The position numbers and the translations under genes are program-made. A stretch of 64,000 nt of DNA, taken from NCBI RefSeq assembly GCF_005771405.1, contig NZ_VAUA01000001.1, positions 1-64,000 on the forward strand, written 5' to 3'. Shown one piece after another: positions 53,626 to 63,060 of the stretch. This stretch comes from Parasedimentitalea maritima. GTDB lineage: Bacteria > Pseudomonadota > Alphaproteobacteria > Rhodobacterales > Rhodobacteraceae. Each line of letters opens with the position of its first letter. The stretch's first letter is position 1. The notes under the pieces were generated by a model, which searched no databases, had not been told where the DNA came from, and saw only the letters and a list, made by a program, of their open reading frames with translations.

Positions 53626-54809
53626 TTGATGATCCCCAAATCCTTGCCCACCTTGCCGAACGCGGCCAATGCACGCTCAAGCTCTTCTCGTGTCAGTGCC
53701 GCGTTCATCTGGGTGCGGATACGGGCCTGACCGCGTGGTACCACAGGGAAGAAGAACCCAGATACATAAACACCTTCGTCAAACAGCCGTGTGGCCATGT
53801 CCTGGGCCAGCTGAGCCTCACCCAGCATGACCGGCACAATCGGATGTTCACCCGGCAACAGGTCAAAACCTAGCTCTTCCAGTCCGGCGCGCCAGAATTT
53901 GGTGTTCTCGAACAGTTGGGTGCGCAGATCGACGCCTTCTTCAACCAGCCGGATGGCCTCGAGCCCGGCAGCAACGATTGATGGCGGCAGCGAATTGGAG
54001 AACAAATAGGGCCGCGCCCGCTGCCGCAGCAGGTCGATCACTGGCTGCGGCCCGGCGATATAACCGCCGATGGCCCCCCCAAGTGCTTTGCCCAATGTTC
54101 CGGTCACGATGTCCACATCGATGCCAAAGTGATCTGGCGTGCCAGCGCCGTTTGGCCCCATGAACCCAGTGGCGTGACAGTCATCGACCATCAGAATCGC
54201 ATCGTATTTATCAGCCAGTGCGCGGATTTCCGGCAGCTTGGCCAGATAACCATCCATTGAGAACACACCGTCGGTGGCGATCATGATGTGGCGCGCGCCG
54301 TCTTCGCGAGCCTGCTTCAGCCAGGCCTCAAGATCGTTCATATCGCTGTTCAGATAGCGATAGCGCTTGGCCTTGCACAACCGGATGCCGTCGATGATCG
54401 AGGCATGGTTCAAGCTGTCCGAGATAATCGCATCCTCGGGGCCAAGCAGCGGTTCAAACAACCCGCCATTGGCGTCGAAACAGGCGGCAAACAGGATGGC
54501 ATCGTCCTTGTTCAGGAACTTGGCCAGCCGCTGTTCCAGCTCGCGGTGAATGTCCTGGGTGCCGCAGATAAAGCGAACCGAGGCCATGCCAAACCCCTTG
54601 TCCTCCATCACTCCGCGCGCGGCGGCGATCAGGTCGGGGTGATCGGCCAGCCCCAGATAGTTGTTGGCACAAAGGTTGATGACTTGCTGTTCACCCACCG
54701 TAATCTCGCCGCCCTGAGGCGAGGTGATCATTCGTTCCCTTTTATACAATCCATCAGACTCGATCTGGGCCAGCGTGTTTGAGATGTCAGTCAGAAATGC
54801 AGTGGTCAT
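53622..54809 (-). CDS. kbl: Glycine C-acetyltransferase (2-amino-3-ketobutyrate CoA ligase)
   Basis: 395-residue PLP enzyme that splits 2-amino-3-oxobutyrate with CoA to glycine and acetyl-CoA. [20 protein letters not shown] holds the PLP lysine; [15 protein letters not shown] and [16 protein letters not shown] are family motifs. Length equals that of E. coli Kbl. First gene of the kbl-tdh operon. A near-palindrome lies about 50 bases upstream at 54861-54886. Confidence 0.96.
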   Translation of the reverse strand: MTTAFLTDISNTLAQIESDGLYKRERMITSPQGGEITVGEQQVINLCANNYLGLADHPDLIAAARGVMEDKGFGMASVRFICGTQDIHRELEQRLAKFLNKDDAILFAACFDANGGLFEPLLGPEDAIISDSLNHASIIDGIRLCKAKRYRYLNSDMNDLEAWLKQAREDGARHIMIATDGVFSMDGYLAKLPEIRALADKYDAILMVDDCHATGFMGPNGAGTPDHFGIDVDIVTGTLGKALGGAIGGYIAGPQPVIDLLRQRARPYLFSNSLPPSIVAAGLEAIRLVEEGVDLRTQLFENTKFWRAGLEELGFDLLPGEHPIVPVMLGEAQLAQDMATRLFDEGVYVSGFFFPVVPRGQARIRTQMNAALTREELERALAAFGKVGKDLGIIK

Positions 54810-54860
54810 GGGGCGAACTCCTTATCCTTGGAATCGCATCTATCATAACGGATAAGATTC

Positions 54861-54886
54861 CCAAATAGGAGAATTCACTATTTTGG
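54861..54886. promoter_or_regulatory. Near-palindrome upstream of kbl
   Basis: CCAAATAG (54861-54868) and CTATTTTGG (54878-54886) are complementary apart from one extra T, around GAATTC. In E. coli kbl-tdh is controlled by Lrp; an Lrp/AsnC-type protein is a possible reader here, but the sequence is not a firm match. Confidence 0.3.
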
Positions 54887-54991
54887 AAAAAAATCCGTGA
54901 AATAGGATTTTCGATCGGGCTAAGTGAAACAACTTGAACGCGGGCGCCATCGCAGCGATTGTTAGCGGTATAGTGAACTTGGAGAAATTGA

Positions 54992-55486
54992 ATGACTAAA
55001 GATGCCGCACTGGCTCAATTTGAGGGCGCCTTGTCTGCGGCTACGACGTCGGATCAGGCCTATGCGGCGCTCAGTGATCTGTGGAAAAGTGTTGTCGGCG
55101 CAAAACTGTTCACTGTGATGACGGTTGATATGGAAACTGAATTGGCGCAACGACCCTATACAAATGACCCAGTCAACTATCCGACATCTGGTACCAAACA
55201 GATCACGCGAAATAGCTGGTTTTCCGTGGTTCATGAACGGCATGAGTGTTTTGTTGCGAATTCTATTGAGGAAATTGCAGAGGTCTTTCCGGACTATGAG
55301 CTGATCAACTCGCTTGGCTGCCAGTCAGTGGTTAATCTGCCCATTGTAATCGGTGGTACGCTGGCCGCGACGGTGAATGTCCTACACGAAGAGGGGTATT
55401 ATACCGAGGAGCGTGTTCAACGCGCCAAAGATATGCTGAAGCTGCCATCCATGGCCGCGTTGTGTGTGGCGCAACGGTTGTCGTGA
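54992..55486 (+). CDS. GAF-domain protein
   Basis: 164-residue soluble protein formed almost wholly by one GAF domain (about 20-160): LSDLWKSVVGAKLFTVMTVD, then VVNLPIVIGGTLAATVNVLH and helices at the end. There is no output domain, so it may sense or bind a small molecule and act through a partner. The cysteine in LINSLGCQSVVNLP lies where free-methionine-sulfoxide reductase GAF proteins keep one, but the other cysteines of that family are not apparent. Diverges from kbl; the AAA gene follows after 56 bases. Confidence 0.75.
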   Translation: MTKDAALAQFEGALSAATTSDQAYAALSDLWKSVVGAKLFTVMTVDMETELAQRPYTNDPVNYPTSGTKQITRNSWFSVVHERHECFVANSIEEIAEVFPDYELINSLGCQSVVNLPIVIGGTLAATVNVLHEEGYYTEERVQRAKDMLKLPSMAALCVAQRLS

Positions 55487-55542
55487 CTGGTTCGCTACGT
55501 TCCTAGAGCTCCACAACAATCTAATTTGGTTCGGCTGTAGCT

Positions 55543-56094
55543 ATGGTGAACAAGTTCATATTGATTAGCGGTTGTTCGGGCGGCGGAAAGTCTTCTGTGG
55601 TCTCTGAACTCGGGAGCAAAGGCTATAAAACGGTTGAAGAACCAGGGAGGAGAATCGTCCAGGAAGAGCTTGCCAAGGGTGGAAGGGCGCTTCCTTGGGT
55701 TGATGCCGCTGCATTTGCCTATCGAGCCATTGATATGGCGCGCGCAGATCTAACCTTGGTGAGTGAATCTTCAGGTTTCACGTTTTTTGACAGAGGCTTG
55801 GTTGACGCCGCGATAGCTCTTGAGAGTTGCTCGGGGCTCAAAGCCAAAGAAACACTGGGCAAATTTCGGCAGTACAACCAGCAGGTTTTTCTCGTTCCTC
55901 CATGGCCAGAAATATATGTGTGCGATGCAGAACGTCGGCATGGTTATGACGATGCAGTCGAGGAATTTGAGCGGATCAGGGCGGCCCTCCCTGCTTTGGG
56001 CTATGATGTCAATTTACTTCCTAAGGTGGGCATCGGTGCGCGTGCCGACTTCATAATTTCTACGCTACGCACGTCCCAAGTTTTGCAAGAATAA
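55543..56094 (+). CDS. AAA-family ATPase (AAA_28 type)
   Basis: 183-residue P-loop protein. Walker A GCSGGGKSS at about residues 9-17 (FILISGCSGGGKSSVVSELG), then TVEEPGRRIVQEELAKGG, a DRG motif in FFDRGLVDAAIAL and ERIRAALPALGYDVNLLP near the end. This pattern is that of the AAA_28 group, single-domain nucleotide kinase-like proteins without known function. No obvious operon partner besides the GAF gene upstream. Confidence 0.78.
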   Translation: MVNKFILISGCSGGGKSSVVSELGSKGYKTVEEPGRRIVQEELAKGGRALPWVDAAAFAYRAIDMARADLTLVSESSGFTFFDRGLVDAAIALESCSGLKAKETLGKFRQYNQQVFLVPPWPEIYVCDAERRHGYDDAVEEFERIRAALPALGYDVNLLPKVGIGARADFIISTLRTSQVLQE

Positions 56095-56116
56095 GGTTGG
56101 GAAGACAGGAATGTTT

Positions 56117-56683
56117 TTAGGCATTCTTCACAATCAAAAACACCCGCGCTGGGCCATTTGGTGCAGTAATCGAATGGTCCACATCTGCCGCATAGCGGGC
56201 GGTGTCGCCTGCCTTTAGCTGGTTGCGGGCATTACCTGATATGACGGTAATGTCGCCTTCCAATGCGGTGAGTTGCTCAAGCGTGCCACGGGTATGTGGC
56301 TGGCTGTTCAATGCGCCGCCTTTGTCGAACCGAATATCATAGACCTCGTGGCCGCCAGCCTCTTCAGGGGGCGAAAGGATGCGGATGCGGCAGCCGTGGC
56401 CCATGTTCTCAATCTTTGGGACATCGTCTGACCGAAGCACGTCAATCCTGTCCTGAGTATCTTTAGCCTCTAACAATCCGGCAAAATCGACCTGCAACGC
56501 GCGGGTCAGGTTCCATAGGGTGGAAATGGTGGGAGAACTTTCACCGCGTTCGATCTGACTGACCATTGACCGGGACACGCCCGACAGGTTGGCTACGGCT
56601 TCGAGGCTCAGGCCTTGGGCGCGCCGCGCCTCTTTCAGGCGGGCAGGGAGCAGTGTCAGGATATCGTCTGTGTTTTCCGTCAT
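56117..56683 (-). CDS. XRE-family regulator with C-terminal cupin
   Basis: 188-residue regulator: helix-turn-helix XRE domain (about 12-68; LPARLKEARRAQGLSLEAVA and GVSRSMVSQIERGESSPTIS) plus a cupin sensor domain (about 105-185; LEQLTALEGDITVISGNARN). Such MerR-free XRE-cupin proteins often respond to small metabolites or polyamines (PuuR is one example). ATG 56683 with AGGA at good distance; a longer open frame upstream runs into the divergent thiolase gene. A 12-bp palindrome lies in the shared promoter region. Confidence 0.88.
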   Translation of the reverse strand: MTENTDDILTLLPARLKEARRAQGLSLEAVANLSGVSRSMVSQIERGESSPTISTLWNLTRALQVDFAGLLEAKDTQDRIDVLRSDDVPKIENMGHGCRIRILSPPEEAGGHEVYDIRFDKGGALNSQPHTRGTLEQLTALEGDITVISGNARNQLKAGDTARYAADVDHSITAPNGPARVFLIVKNA

Positions 56684-56721
56684 AGCGGAGTCCTGCGCTT
56701 CGTGATCACTTTTGTCAATGA

Positions 56722-56733
56722 CGGGACGTCCCG
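56722..56733. promoter_or_regulatory. 12-bp palindrome between XRE-cupin regulator and thiolase
   Basis: CGGGACGTCCCG is fully self-complementary and lies 39 bases upstream of the regulator and 62 upstream of the thiolase. It is a candidate operator for the divergent pair. Confidence 0.5.
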
Positions 56734-56794
56734 GAAGACTTGGTGATGCTGCGACTGCATAGTGCGGGCAACGGATTTCATGAGGAGAGAAACC

Positions 56795-57970
56795 ATGACA
56801 GATATCGTCATTCTGGACGGAGCACGGACAGCTATCGGTACTTTTGGTGGAGCATTGGCCAATACAGCACCAATTGATCTCGCGACCACGGTTTCCAAAG
56901 CTGCGATGGAAAGATCGGGTGTGGCGCCAGAGCAAATCGGGAATGTGGTGTTTGGCCACGTCATCAATACCGAGCCGCGAGATATGTATCTGAGCCGGGT
57001 TGCAGCGTTACAGGCAGGCGTGCCAAACGCGACCCCGGCGATGAACGTCAATCGTTTGTGTGGGTCGGGGGCGCAGGCCATTGTTTCTGCCGTGCAGTCT
57101 TTGATGCTAGGTGACGCGGATTTTGCCCTGGCAGGCGGTGCGGAAAACATGTCGCGCAGCCCATTCATCATGCAACAGCAACGCTGGGGCGCAAAGATGG
57201 GCGATGTGAAATCGCTGGATATGATGCTGGGTGCGTTGAACTGCCCGTTCGGCACTGGGCATATGGGTGTAACCGCGGAAAACGTTGCGGATGAACATGA
57301 AATCACCCGTGCCCAGATGGATGAGTTTGCATTGCTTAGCCAGACCCGCGCGGCAACCGCGATTGAAGCAGGGTATTTCGCAAGCCAGATCACGCCGGTT
57401 GAGGTGAAGGTCAAGCGTGACAAGGTGCCGTTTGAAGTGGATGAGCATCCCACCGCCAGCAATCTTGAAAAACTGGCTGGGCTGCGAGCCGTGTTTCAAA
57501 AAGACGGTCGCGTGACAGCCGGCAATGCCAGCGGCATCAACGATGGCGCCGCGGCCATGGTACTGGCAACGGCCAGCGCTGCTGAGGCCGCTGGGCTAAA
57601 GCCCAAAGCGCGTATTCTGGGTTACGCACATGCTGGAGTGCGCCCTGAAGTGATGGGCATCGGCCCGGTCCCTGCCGTTCAGGCCTTGTTGAAGAAAACG
57701 GGTCTTTCAGCAAGTGATTTTGGCGTGATTGAAAGCAACGAGGCTTTTGCGGCTCAAGCGTTGGCGGTGAACAAAGAGCTGGGGCTTGATCCTGCAAAGG
57801 TGAACCCCAACGGCGGTGCCATTGCACTGGGTCATCCAGTGGGGGCGACGGGCGCCATTATCACCTTGAAAACCCTGTATGAGTTGGAACGAAGTGGGGC
57901 ATCAAAAGGGTTGATCACCATGTGCATCGGCGGCGGACAGGGTATCGCATTGGCGATAGAACTGCTCTGA
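56795..57970 (+). CDS. Acetyl-CoA acyltransferase (thiolase)
   Basis: 391-residue thiolase. The acyl-accepting cysteine is in NRLCGSGAQAIVSA (about residue 88), His in GGAIALGHPVGATGA (about 350) and the second Cys in TMCIGGGQGIALA (about 380). It condenses or cleaves 3-oxoacyl-CoA; it could serve beta-oxidation, PHB synthesis or acetoacetyl-CoA turnover. ATG 56795 has GAGGAGAG upstream; the earlier in-frame ATG at 56762 is unlikely. Diverges from the XRE-cupin regulator, which may control it. Confidence 0.92.
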   Translation: MTDIVILDGARTAIGTFGGALANTAPIDLATTVSKAAMERSGVAPEQIGNVVFGHVINTEPRDMYLSRVAALQAGVPNATPAMNVNRLCGSGAQAIVSAVQSLMLGDADFALAGGAENMSRSPFIMQQQRWGAKMGDVKSLDMMLGALNCPFGTGHMGVTAENVADEHEITRAQMDEFALLSQTRAATAIEAGYFASQITPVEVKVKRDKVPFEVDEHPTASNLEKLAGLRAVFQKDGRVTAGNASGINDGAAAMVLATASAAEAAGLKPKARILGYAHAGVRPEVMGIGPVPAVQALLKKTGLSASDFGVIESNEAFAAQALAVNKELGLDPAKVNPNGGAIALGHPVGATGAIITLKTLYELERSGASKGLITMCIGGGQGIALAIELL

Positions 57971-57985
57971 TATCTCAAGGCGGAG

Positions 57986-58054
57986 GAGGGGGCTGTATGC
58001 CCCCTCTTGGCCGAATGGCCAATTCACCCCCTAGGATATTTTTGGCTAGATGAA
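57986..58054. repeat. Terminator hairpins with dispersed repeat, copy 2
   Basis: GAGGGGGC / GCCCCCTC (57986-57993, 57999-58006), then TTGGCC-GAAT-GGCCAA (58007-58022), then CCCCCTAGGATATTTTTGGC with TAGATGAAG (58026-58054). The final part matches copy 1 at 36484-36510 in the core GGATATTT.T.GCTAGATGAA. Both copies lie at the 3' end of a gene next to G-rich hairpins, here between convergent thiolase and ubiB. Confidence 0.75.
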
Positions 58055-58083
58055 GACAGGTAAATAGACAGCGAGGTCCCGAA

Positions 58084-59613
58084 TCAGAAAAATTGACTGG
58101 CAATTGCAATTAGGCTGGCGCCAACCACAACGCCGGTCAGTGCCGGTGTGATCCAGTTCGTGCCAACACGACCGCGCGAGTCTGGAGAGCTGGATTGGGC
58201 GATCAGCGCCGCTTCGACCAAGGCAGGCAATCGGGGGCCAAATCGGGCCATTACCTGCGCTGTTGACATCAAATCTTTGACCACAGCGCGTGGACCAATG
58301 GATTTTTTGATGTAATCCTCCACCACGGGGTGGGCGGTTTCCCAGATGTTGATATGCGGGTCCAGTGAACGGGCGACGCCTTCAACCACTACCATTGTAC
58401 GTTGCAACAGAATCAGCTCGGTGCGGGTTTCCATTCCAAAACGTTCAGTGACTTCAAAGAGATAGTTTAAAAGACGTCCCATTGAGATGCTGCTGGCATC
58501 CATACCGAATATGGGTTCACCGACGGCGCGCAGTGCACGTGCAAATTCGTCGACATCGCGGTCGGCAGGGACATAGCCCGCCTCAAAATGCACTTCAGCA
58601 ACGCGTTTGTAATCGCGTTTGATAAAACCAAACAGGATTTCGGCGTAGACCCGGCGGGTATATTCATCGATGTGCCCCATGATGCCAAAGTCATAGGCGA
58701 TGATATCGCCATTGGCGGCCACCTTGAGGTTGCCCTGGTGCATGTCTGCGTGGAAAAAACCATCGCGCAGAGCGTGACGCAGGAACAGGCTGAGCACACG
58801 GTTGCCTAACACCCGACGGTCATGCCCCGCTGCGTCCAGTGCAACATTGTCGCCCATGGCAACGCCATCAGCCCAATCCAGCGTCATCACCCGGCGGGCT
58901 GAGTAATTCCATTGGATAGAAGGAAGTTGGAAGCCTTCATCAGAGCCAGTATTGGCAGCAAACTCGGAAGCCGAGGCACTTTCCAGGCGTAGGTCAAGTT
59001 CGGCCTGTACCACGCCATCAAAGTGTTCAATCACCTCCATTGGTCGCAGGCGCCGGGCGCCGGGGGCGAAGAGGTCGACGATGCGTGCGGCGAAGTAAAA
59101 GGCGTCAACGTCCTTGTTGAAAGCGCGTTCGATGCCGGGACGCAGGACCTTTACTGCAACTTCTTTGCCACTATCAGCCAGTCGGGCTCGGTGAACTTGT
59201 GCGATCGAGGCAGCTGCGATTGGCTCACTGAATTCGGAAAAAACCTGATCAACTGGCAAGCCCAGCTCCTTCTCTACCTCGGCCATGGCCTCGGATTTGG
59301 AGAAAGGCGGTAGTTTATCCTGAAGCACCCGCAATTGCAGGGCCAGATCCTCACCGACCAGATCGGGTCGGGTGGAAAGCATCTGACCTAGCTTAATATA
59401 GGCAGGACCCAGTGCTGTTAATGCCCGGGTTGCAGGCGGCATATCAGGGTTGCCTTTGTAGCCTAGCCACTTAAACGGCCAACCCAGCGTGTGAGCGAGA
59501 AAGCGCAGGGGCTTTGGAGCCTCAAAAGCATCCAGAACGACACTCATGGCACCCGTACGTTCCAGTGTTGCGCCCGTTCGGATCAGGCGAATAATATTGT
59601 GTGGACCGCGCAT
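58084..59613 (-). CDS. ubiB: UbiB, ubiquinone-biosynthesis kinase-like protein
   Basis: 509-residue member of the atypical ABC1/ADCK kinase-like family required for ubiquinone synthesis. The nucleotide-loop signature KLGQMLSTRPDLVGEDLALQ (about 72-91) is the family KxGQ motif; FHADMHQGNLKVAANGDI and IAYDFGIMGH hold the catalytic and metal Asp residues. One or two C-terminal hydrophobic helices (TPALTGVVVGASLIAIAS) anchor it to the membrane. It starts 3 bases after ubiE and is cotranscribed with it. Confidence 0.94.
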   Translation of the reverse strand: MRGPHNIIRLIRTGATLERTGAMSVVLDAFEAPKPLRFLAHTLGWPFKWLGYKGNPDMPPATRALTALGPAYIKLGQMLSTRPDLVGEDLALQLRVLQDKLPPFSKSEAMAEVEKELGLPVDQVFSEFSEPIAAASIAQVHRARLADSGKEVAVKVLRPGIERAFNKDVDAFYFAARIVDLFAPGARRLRPMEVIEHFDGVVQAELDLRLESASASEFAANTGSDEGFQLPSIQWNYSARRVMTLDWADGVAMGDNVALDAAGHDRRVLGNRVLSLFLRHALRDGFFHADMHQGNLKVAANGDIIAYDFGIMGHIDEYTRRVYAEILFGFIKRDYKRVAEVHFEAGYVPADRDVDEFARALRAVGEPIFGMDASSISMGRLLNYLFEVTERFGMETRTELILLQRTMVVVEGVARSLDPHINIWETAHPVVEDYIKKSIGPRAVVKDLMSTAQVMARFGPRLPALVEAALIAQSSSPDSRGRVGTNWITPALTGVVVGASLIAIASQFF

Positions 59614-59616
59614 AGT

Positions 59617-60369
59617 TTAGATTTTCCAACCAGAGTGCAGGGCGGCGATGCCGAGGCTGAGATTGCGATATTTGGCGTTCTCAAAACCTGCAGTGCGAAC
59701 CATGCCCAAAAACGTGTCCTGATCCGGGAAATTGCGGATTGATTCGACGAGGTACTGATAGCTGTCGTAGTCGTTGGCGATCAATTTTCCCATGCGTGGG
59801 ATCACGTTGAACGAATACAGGTCATAGGCCTTTTGCATCGCTGGGTTGGGTAATTGACTGAATTCCAGTACCATCAGGCGTCCACCGGGTTTCAACACAC
59901 GATAGGCTTCGTTCAAGGCTTCTTGCGGACGGGTGACGTTCCTGATGCCAAATGAAATGGTGTAAACGTCAAAGGTGTTGTCCTTGAAGGGCAGGGCCAT
60001 GGCATCGCCGGTGACCCAGTCTAAACTGTCAGCCATTTGGTCGGCTTCGGCACGGGTGCGCCCTGCTTCAAGCATTGGTGTTGTTATGTCGAGAACGGTT
60101 GAGTGACCACGGCCAGCACGTTTCAAAAAGCGATACGAGATATCGCCGGTACCACCGGCCACATCCAGCAGACGCTGACCGGGGCGAGGGGCAAGCCAAT
60201 CCATCATCGCATCTTTCCAGACCCGGTGGATGCCGACGCTCATAACGTCGTTCATGATGTCGTATTTAGAGGCTACCGAGTTGAATACGCCCTGAACACG
60301 ACCGGCTTTTTCGGTCTCAGGGACGGTTTCAAAGCCAAAATGTGTGGTGTTCTGCTGTGTGTCTGCCAT
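59617..60369 (-). CDS. ubiE: UbiE, ubiquinone/menaquinone C-methyltransferase
   Basis: 250-residue SAM-dependent methyltransferase. [34 protein letters not shown] (SAM binding, about 69-83), and [20 protein letters not shown] with [14 protein letters not shown] are diagnostic. First gene of ubiE-ubiB, diverging from mutM over 84 bases. Confidence 0.96.
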   Translation of the reverse strand: MADTQQNTTHFGFETVPETEKAGRVQGVFNSVASKYDIMNDVMSVGIHRVWKDAMMDWLAPRPGQRLLDVAGGTGDISYRFLKRAGRGHSTVLDITTPMLEAGRTRAEADQMADSLDWVTGDAMALPFKDNTFDVYTISFGIRNVTRPQEALNEAYRVLKPGGRLMVLEFSQLPNPAMQKAYDLYSFNVIPRMGKLIANDYDSYQYLVESIRNFPDQDTFLGMVRTAGFENAKYRNLSLGIAALHSGWKI

Positions 60370-60453
60370 GGGGCTGCCATTTTCTGATTTCGCCTCTGTT
60401 ATAAGGTGCTGACAGGCAGGTACAATGCGGCGGTTTGGATTGGGAGCGATGAC

Positions 60454-61305
60454 ATGCCGGAATTACCCGAAGTTGAGACAGTGCGCCGCGGGTTGAGCCC
60501 GGCAATGGAAGGCGCGGTGATAGCTCAGGCACAGGTCAATCGGCCAAATTTGCGTTGGCCATTCCCTGAAAACATGGCTGCGCGGCTGACGGGGACGCGT
60601 GTTTTAGCATTGCGGCGGCGCTCAAAATATCTGTTGGCTGATCTCGACAATGGCGAGACATTGTTGGTCCACCTGGGAATGTCAGGACGGATGACGGTGT
60701 CAGGCGATCCATTAGGCCAATTTGTGCATGATCACCCGGCGGCGCAGAAGCATGATCACGTAGTGTTCGACATGACCAACGGAGCGCGCATCACGTTTAA
60801 CGATCCGCGACGATTTGGGGCGATGGACCTTTTGGACACGGCAACTGCCAATCAACATAAATTGCTGTCGGTCTTAGGCCCTGAACCATTGGGGAATGAT
60901 TTCCATGAAGATTACCTGGTCGAGGCCTTCAAGGGGCGAAACACACCGGTGAAATCTGCGCTGCTGGATCAGGGAATCATCGCGGGCTTGGGCAATATCT
61001 ATGTGTGTGAGGTTCTTTTTCGGTCACAAGTATCGCCACGTCAAAAAGCGGGGCAGATTTCTGCAAGTCGTGTGGCAGGGCTGGTTCCGGTGATCCGAGA
61101 CGTTCTAACGGATGCGATAAAAGCAGGAGGATCATCGCTGAAGGATTTCCGTCAAGCTGATGGAAATCTTGGATATTTTCAACACAGTTTTGATGTTTAC
61201 GGGCGAGAGGGTGCCCCCTGCAAGCGTGATGGTTGTAGCGGTATAATAGATAGAATCACCCAGTCAGGTCGCTCAACCTTCTTATGTGGCAAGTGCCAAA
61301 GATAG
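60454..61305 (+). CDS. mutM: Formamidopyrimidine-DNA glycosylase
   Basis: 283-residue DNA glycosylase/AP lyase for oxidised purines. After Met removal Pro1 is the nucleophile ([14 protein letters not shown]); the H2TH region includes [18 protein letters not shown], and the C-terminal zinc finger has CKRDGC and CGKC. ATG 60454 with GGGAG upstream fixes the start; the earlier in-frame ATG would block the N-terminal proline. Diverges from ubiE. Confidence 0.97.
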   Translation: MPELPEVETVRRGLSPAMEGAVIAQAQVNRPNLRWPFPENMAARLTGTRVLALRRRSKYLLADLDNGETLLVHLGMSGRMTVSGDPLGQFVHDHPAAQKHDHVVFDMTNGARITFNDPRRFGAMDLLDTATANQHKLLSVLGPEPLGNDFHEDYLVEAFKGRNTPVKSALLDQGIIAGLGNIYVCEVLFRSQVSPRQKAGQISASRVAGLVPVIRDVLTDAIKAGGSSLKDFRQADGNLGYFQHSFDVYGREGAPCKRDGCSGIIDRITQSGRSTFLCGKCQR

Positions 61306-61367
61306 CTTGAACGAGATGTTCTGCGTGATAAGAAATTGTTCTTAACGGAATAATGAAAGTTCACAGT

Positions 61368-62144
61368 ATGGCCTTTGAGACGATCAACGTCGAAGTGCAG
61401 GATCACGTTGCCCTTATCAAGCTGAACCGGCCTGACGCGTTGAATGCGCTCAATACGCTGCTGTTGCAGGAACTGGGTTCAGCCTTGGAAGAGGCGGATG
61501 CCAATGACAAGGTGCGATGCATCGTGCTTACCGGATCCGAGAAAGCATTCGCAGCTGGTGCCGACATCAAAGAGATGTCGGAGATGAGCTTTGTTGATGT
61601 GTTCACTACCAATTTGTTTGCTGACATCAACAACCGGATTGCAGCAATCCGTAAACCAATTATTGCAGCAGTGAGTGGTTATGCGCTGGGCGGTGGATGC
61701 GAAGTCGCGATGATGTGCGACTTTATCATAGCTGCGGACACCGCCAAATTCGGCCAACCAGAAATCAACCTGGGTGTCATTGCGGGTATGGGCGGCAGTC
61801 AACGGTTGACCCGGTTTGTCGGAAAATCCAAGTCGATGGATATGAATTTGACTGGGCGCTTCATGGGCGCAGAAGAAGCAGAGCGCTCTGGGTTGGTGTC
61901 ACGTGTTGTACCAGCCAAGAAGCTGATTGAAGAAGCCGTGGGGGCTGCACAGAAAATCGCTGAGAAGTCTCTGCTGACAGCTGCGGCAGCCAAAGAAGCG
62001 GTGAACCGTAGCTACGAGTTGACCTTAAGCGAAGGTATGTTGTTCGAGCGCCGGGTGTTCCATTCGATGTTTGCAACCGAAGATCAAAAAGAGGGCATGG
62101 CTGCATTCTTGGAGAAGCGCGAGGCGCAGTTCCGCGACAAGTAA
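61368..62144 (+). CDS. Enoyl-CoA hydratase
   Basis: 258-residue crotonase. [15 protein letters not shown] (about 55-69) and the oxyanion/catalytic region [17 protein letters not shown] (about 102-118) followed by [16 protein letters not shown] with both glutamates are intact. It probably hydrates short-chain 2-enoyl-CoA in beta-oxidation. ATG 61368 gives the standard N-terminus; ATG 61353 is an alternative. Typical length. Confidence 0.94.
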   Translation: MAFETINVEVQDHVALIKLNRPDALNALNTLLLQELGSALEEADANDKVRCIVLTGSEKAFAAGADIKEMSEMSFVDVFTTNLFADINNRIAAIRKPIIAAVSGYALGGGCEVAMMCDFIIAADTAKFGQPEINLGVIAGMGGSQRLTRFVGKSKSMDMNLTGRFMGAEEAERSGLVSRVVPAKKLIEEAVGAAQKIAEKSLLTAAAAKEAVNRSYELTLSEGMLFERRVFHSMFATEDQKEGMAAFLEKREAQFRDK

Positions 62145-62171
62145 GCTATTTGCCTAGTTGATTGAGTAACG

Positions 62172-62195
62172 AGCAGGCCTGGCGGCCTGCTTTTT
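62172..62195 (+). terminator. Terminator of enoyl-CoA hydratase gene
   Basis: AGCAGGCC-TGGC-GGCCTGCT (62172-62191), an 8-bp perfect stem, then TTTT. Confidence 0.88.
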
Positions 62196-62364
62196 CATTT
62201 TCTGCGAGGGTCAAGACTCATCTTGCCAACATGGTGATTTCTGGATAGATGACGCCAGAATAAATGCGCGTGCAGCCCGCTTGGCTAGAATCACACCGGT
62301 GGATCAATCCGGGTTGGCTGGCATTGCGCGTCAGAGATAAAACCCGAGAGTAAGGTCCAATACC

Positions 62365-62628
62365 ATGGCAAATACACCACAAGCAAAAAAGCGCGCCCGT
62401 CAAAACGAGAAGCGCTTTGCTGTAAACAAAGCCCGTCGTTCGCGCATCCGCACATACCTGCGTAAAGTTGAAGAAGCTCTGGAGAGCGGCAACAAGGACG
62501 ACGCAATCGCTGCCCTGCGCGCTGCACAGCCTGAACTGATGCGTGGTGTTACCAAAGGTGTTTACCACAAAAACACAGCATCACGTAAAGTGTCGCGTCT
62601 GGCAGCACGCGTTAAAGCACTTAGCTGA
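62365..62628 (+). CDS. rpsT: 30S ribosomal protein S20
   Basis: 87-residue, strongly basic, helical protein that binds 16S r[23 protein letters not shown] and the C-terminal [20 protein letters not shown] are diagnostic. It is monocistronic between terminators. Upstream bases 62192-62364 hold only promoter and leader sequence. Neighbouring dnaA is the usual alphaproteobacterial arrangement. Confidence 0.97.
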   Translation: MANTPQAKKRARQNEKRFAVNKARRSRIRTYLRKVEEALESGNKDDAIAALRAAQPELMRGVTKGVYHKNTASRKVSRLAARVKALS

Positions 62629-62671
62629 TTCTTTTCTTTTATGGTCGTTAGGCCAAAGTGAAATTACCGTG

Positions 62672-62706
62672 AAGGGCGCTGAAAATTTCAGCGCCCTTTG
62701 CTTTTT
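62672..62706 (+). terminator. Terminator of rpsT
   Basis: AAGGGCGCTGAAA (62672-62684) and TTTCAGCGCCCTT (62686-62698) are exact complements, followed by TGCTTTTTTG. Confidence 0.88.
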
Positions 62707-62741
62707 TGACACGCTTTTTTGCATCCATAGCGGGTGGGAGA

Positions 62742-63060
62742 GATTCTTTATCCACAATCCCCGAGTCAACATCAGAGTTTCATTGATGGGTGACCCTCGA
62801 TTTTGCTACCAATGATACAGCGATTCATTCGCTGGGGGGACTAGGCTGCTCGCGAAATTCCTGATGGGCATCGGGAATCTTTTCGTGACTGAAAGTTCAG
62901 AAATGCAACGTGTGTTTGTTGCGTGGATTGAATGAAACTGCTTCGGGCGTGCCCGAACAGCAGCCCAGTCGCATTGTGTAATGTTGACTAAGTCCATGTG
63001 GCAACATGGATATTTTTTACTATGCGAACGTTCAGTGAGCCTATCCCTGGTTTGGGATAG
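62742..63060. other. Structured region upstream of dnaA with a DnaA box, methylation sites and hairpins
   Basis: The 557-base gap 62629-63185 has no supportable gene. It holds a perfect DnaA box TTATCCACA (62748-62756), GANTC sites at 62742, 62763 and 62822 (CcrM targets), and three perfect 7-bp hairpins at 62942-62957, 62993-63010 (followed by a T-run) and 63041-63060. This fits a regulated dnaA promoter/leader and possibly part of oriC. One clear DnaA box alone does not prove an origin. Confidence 0.6.
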
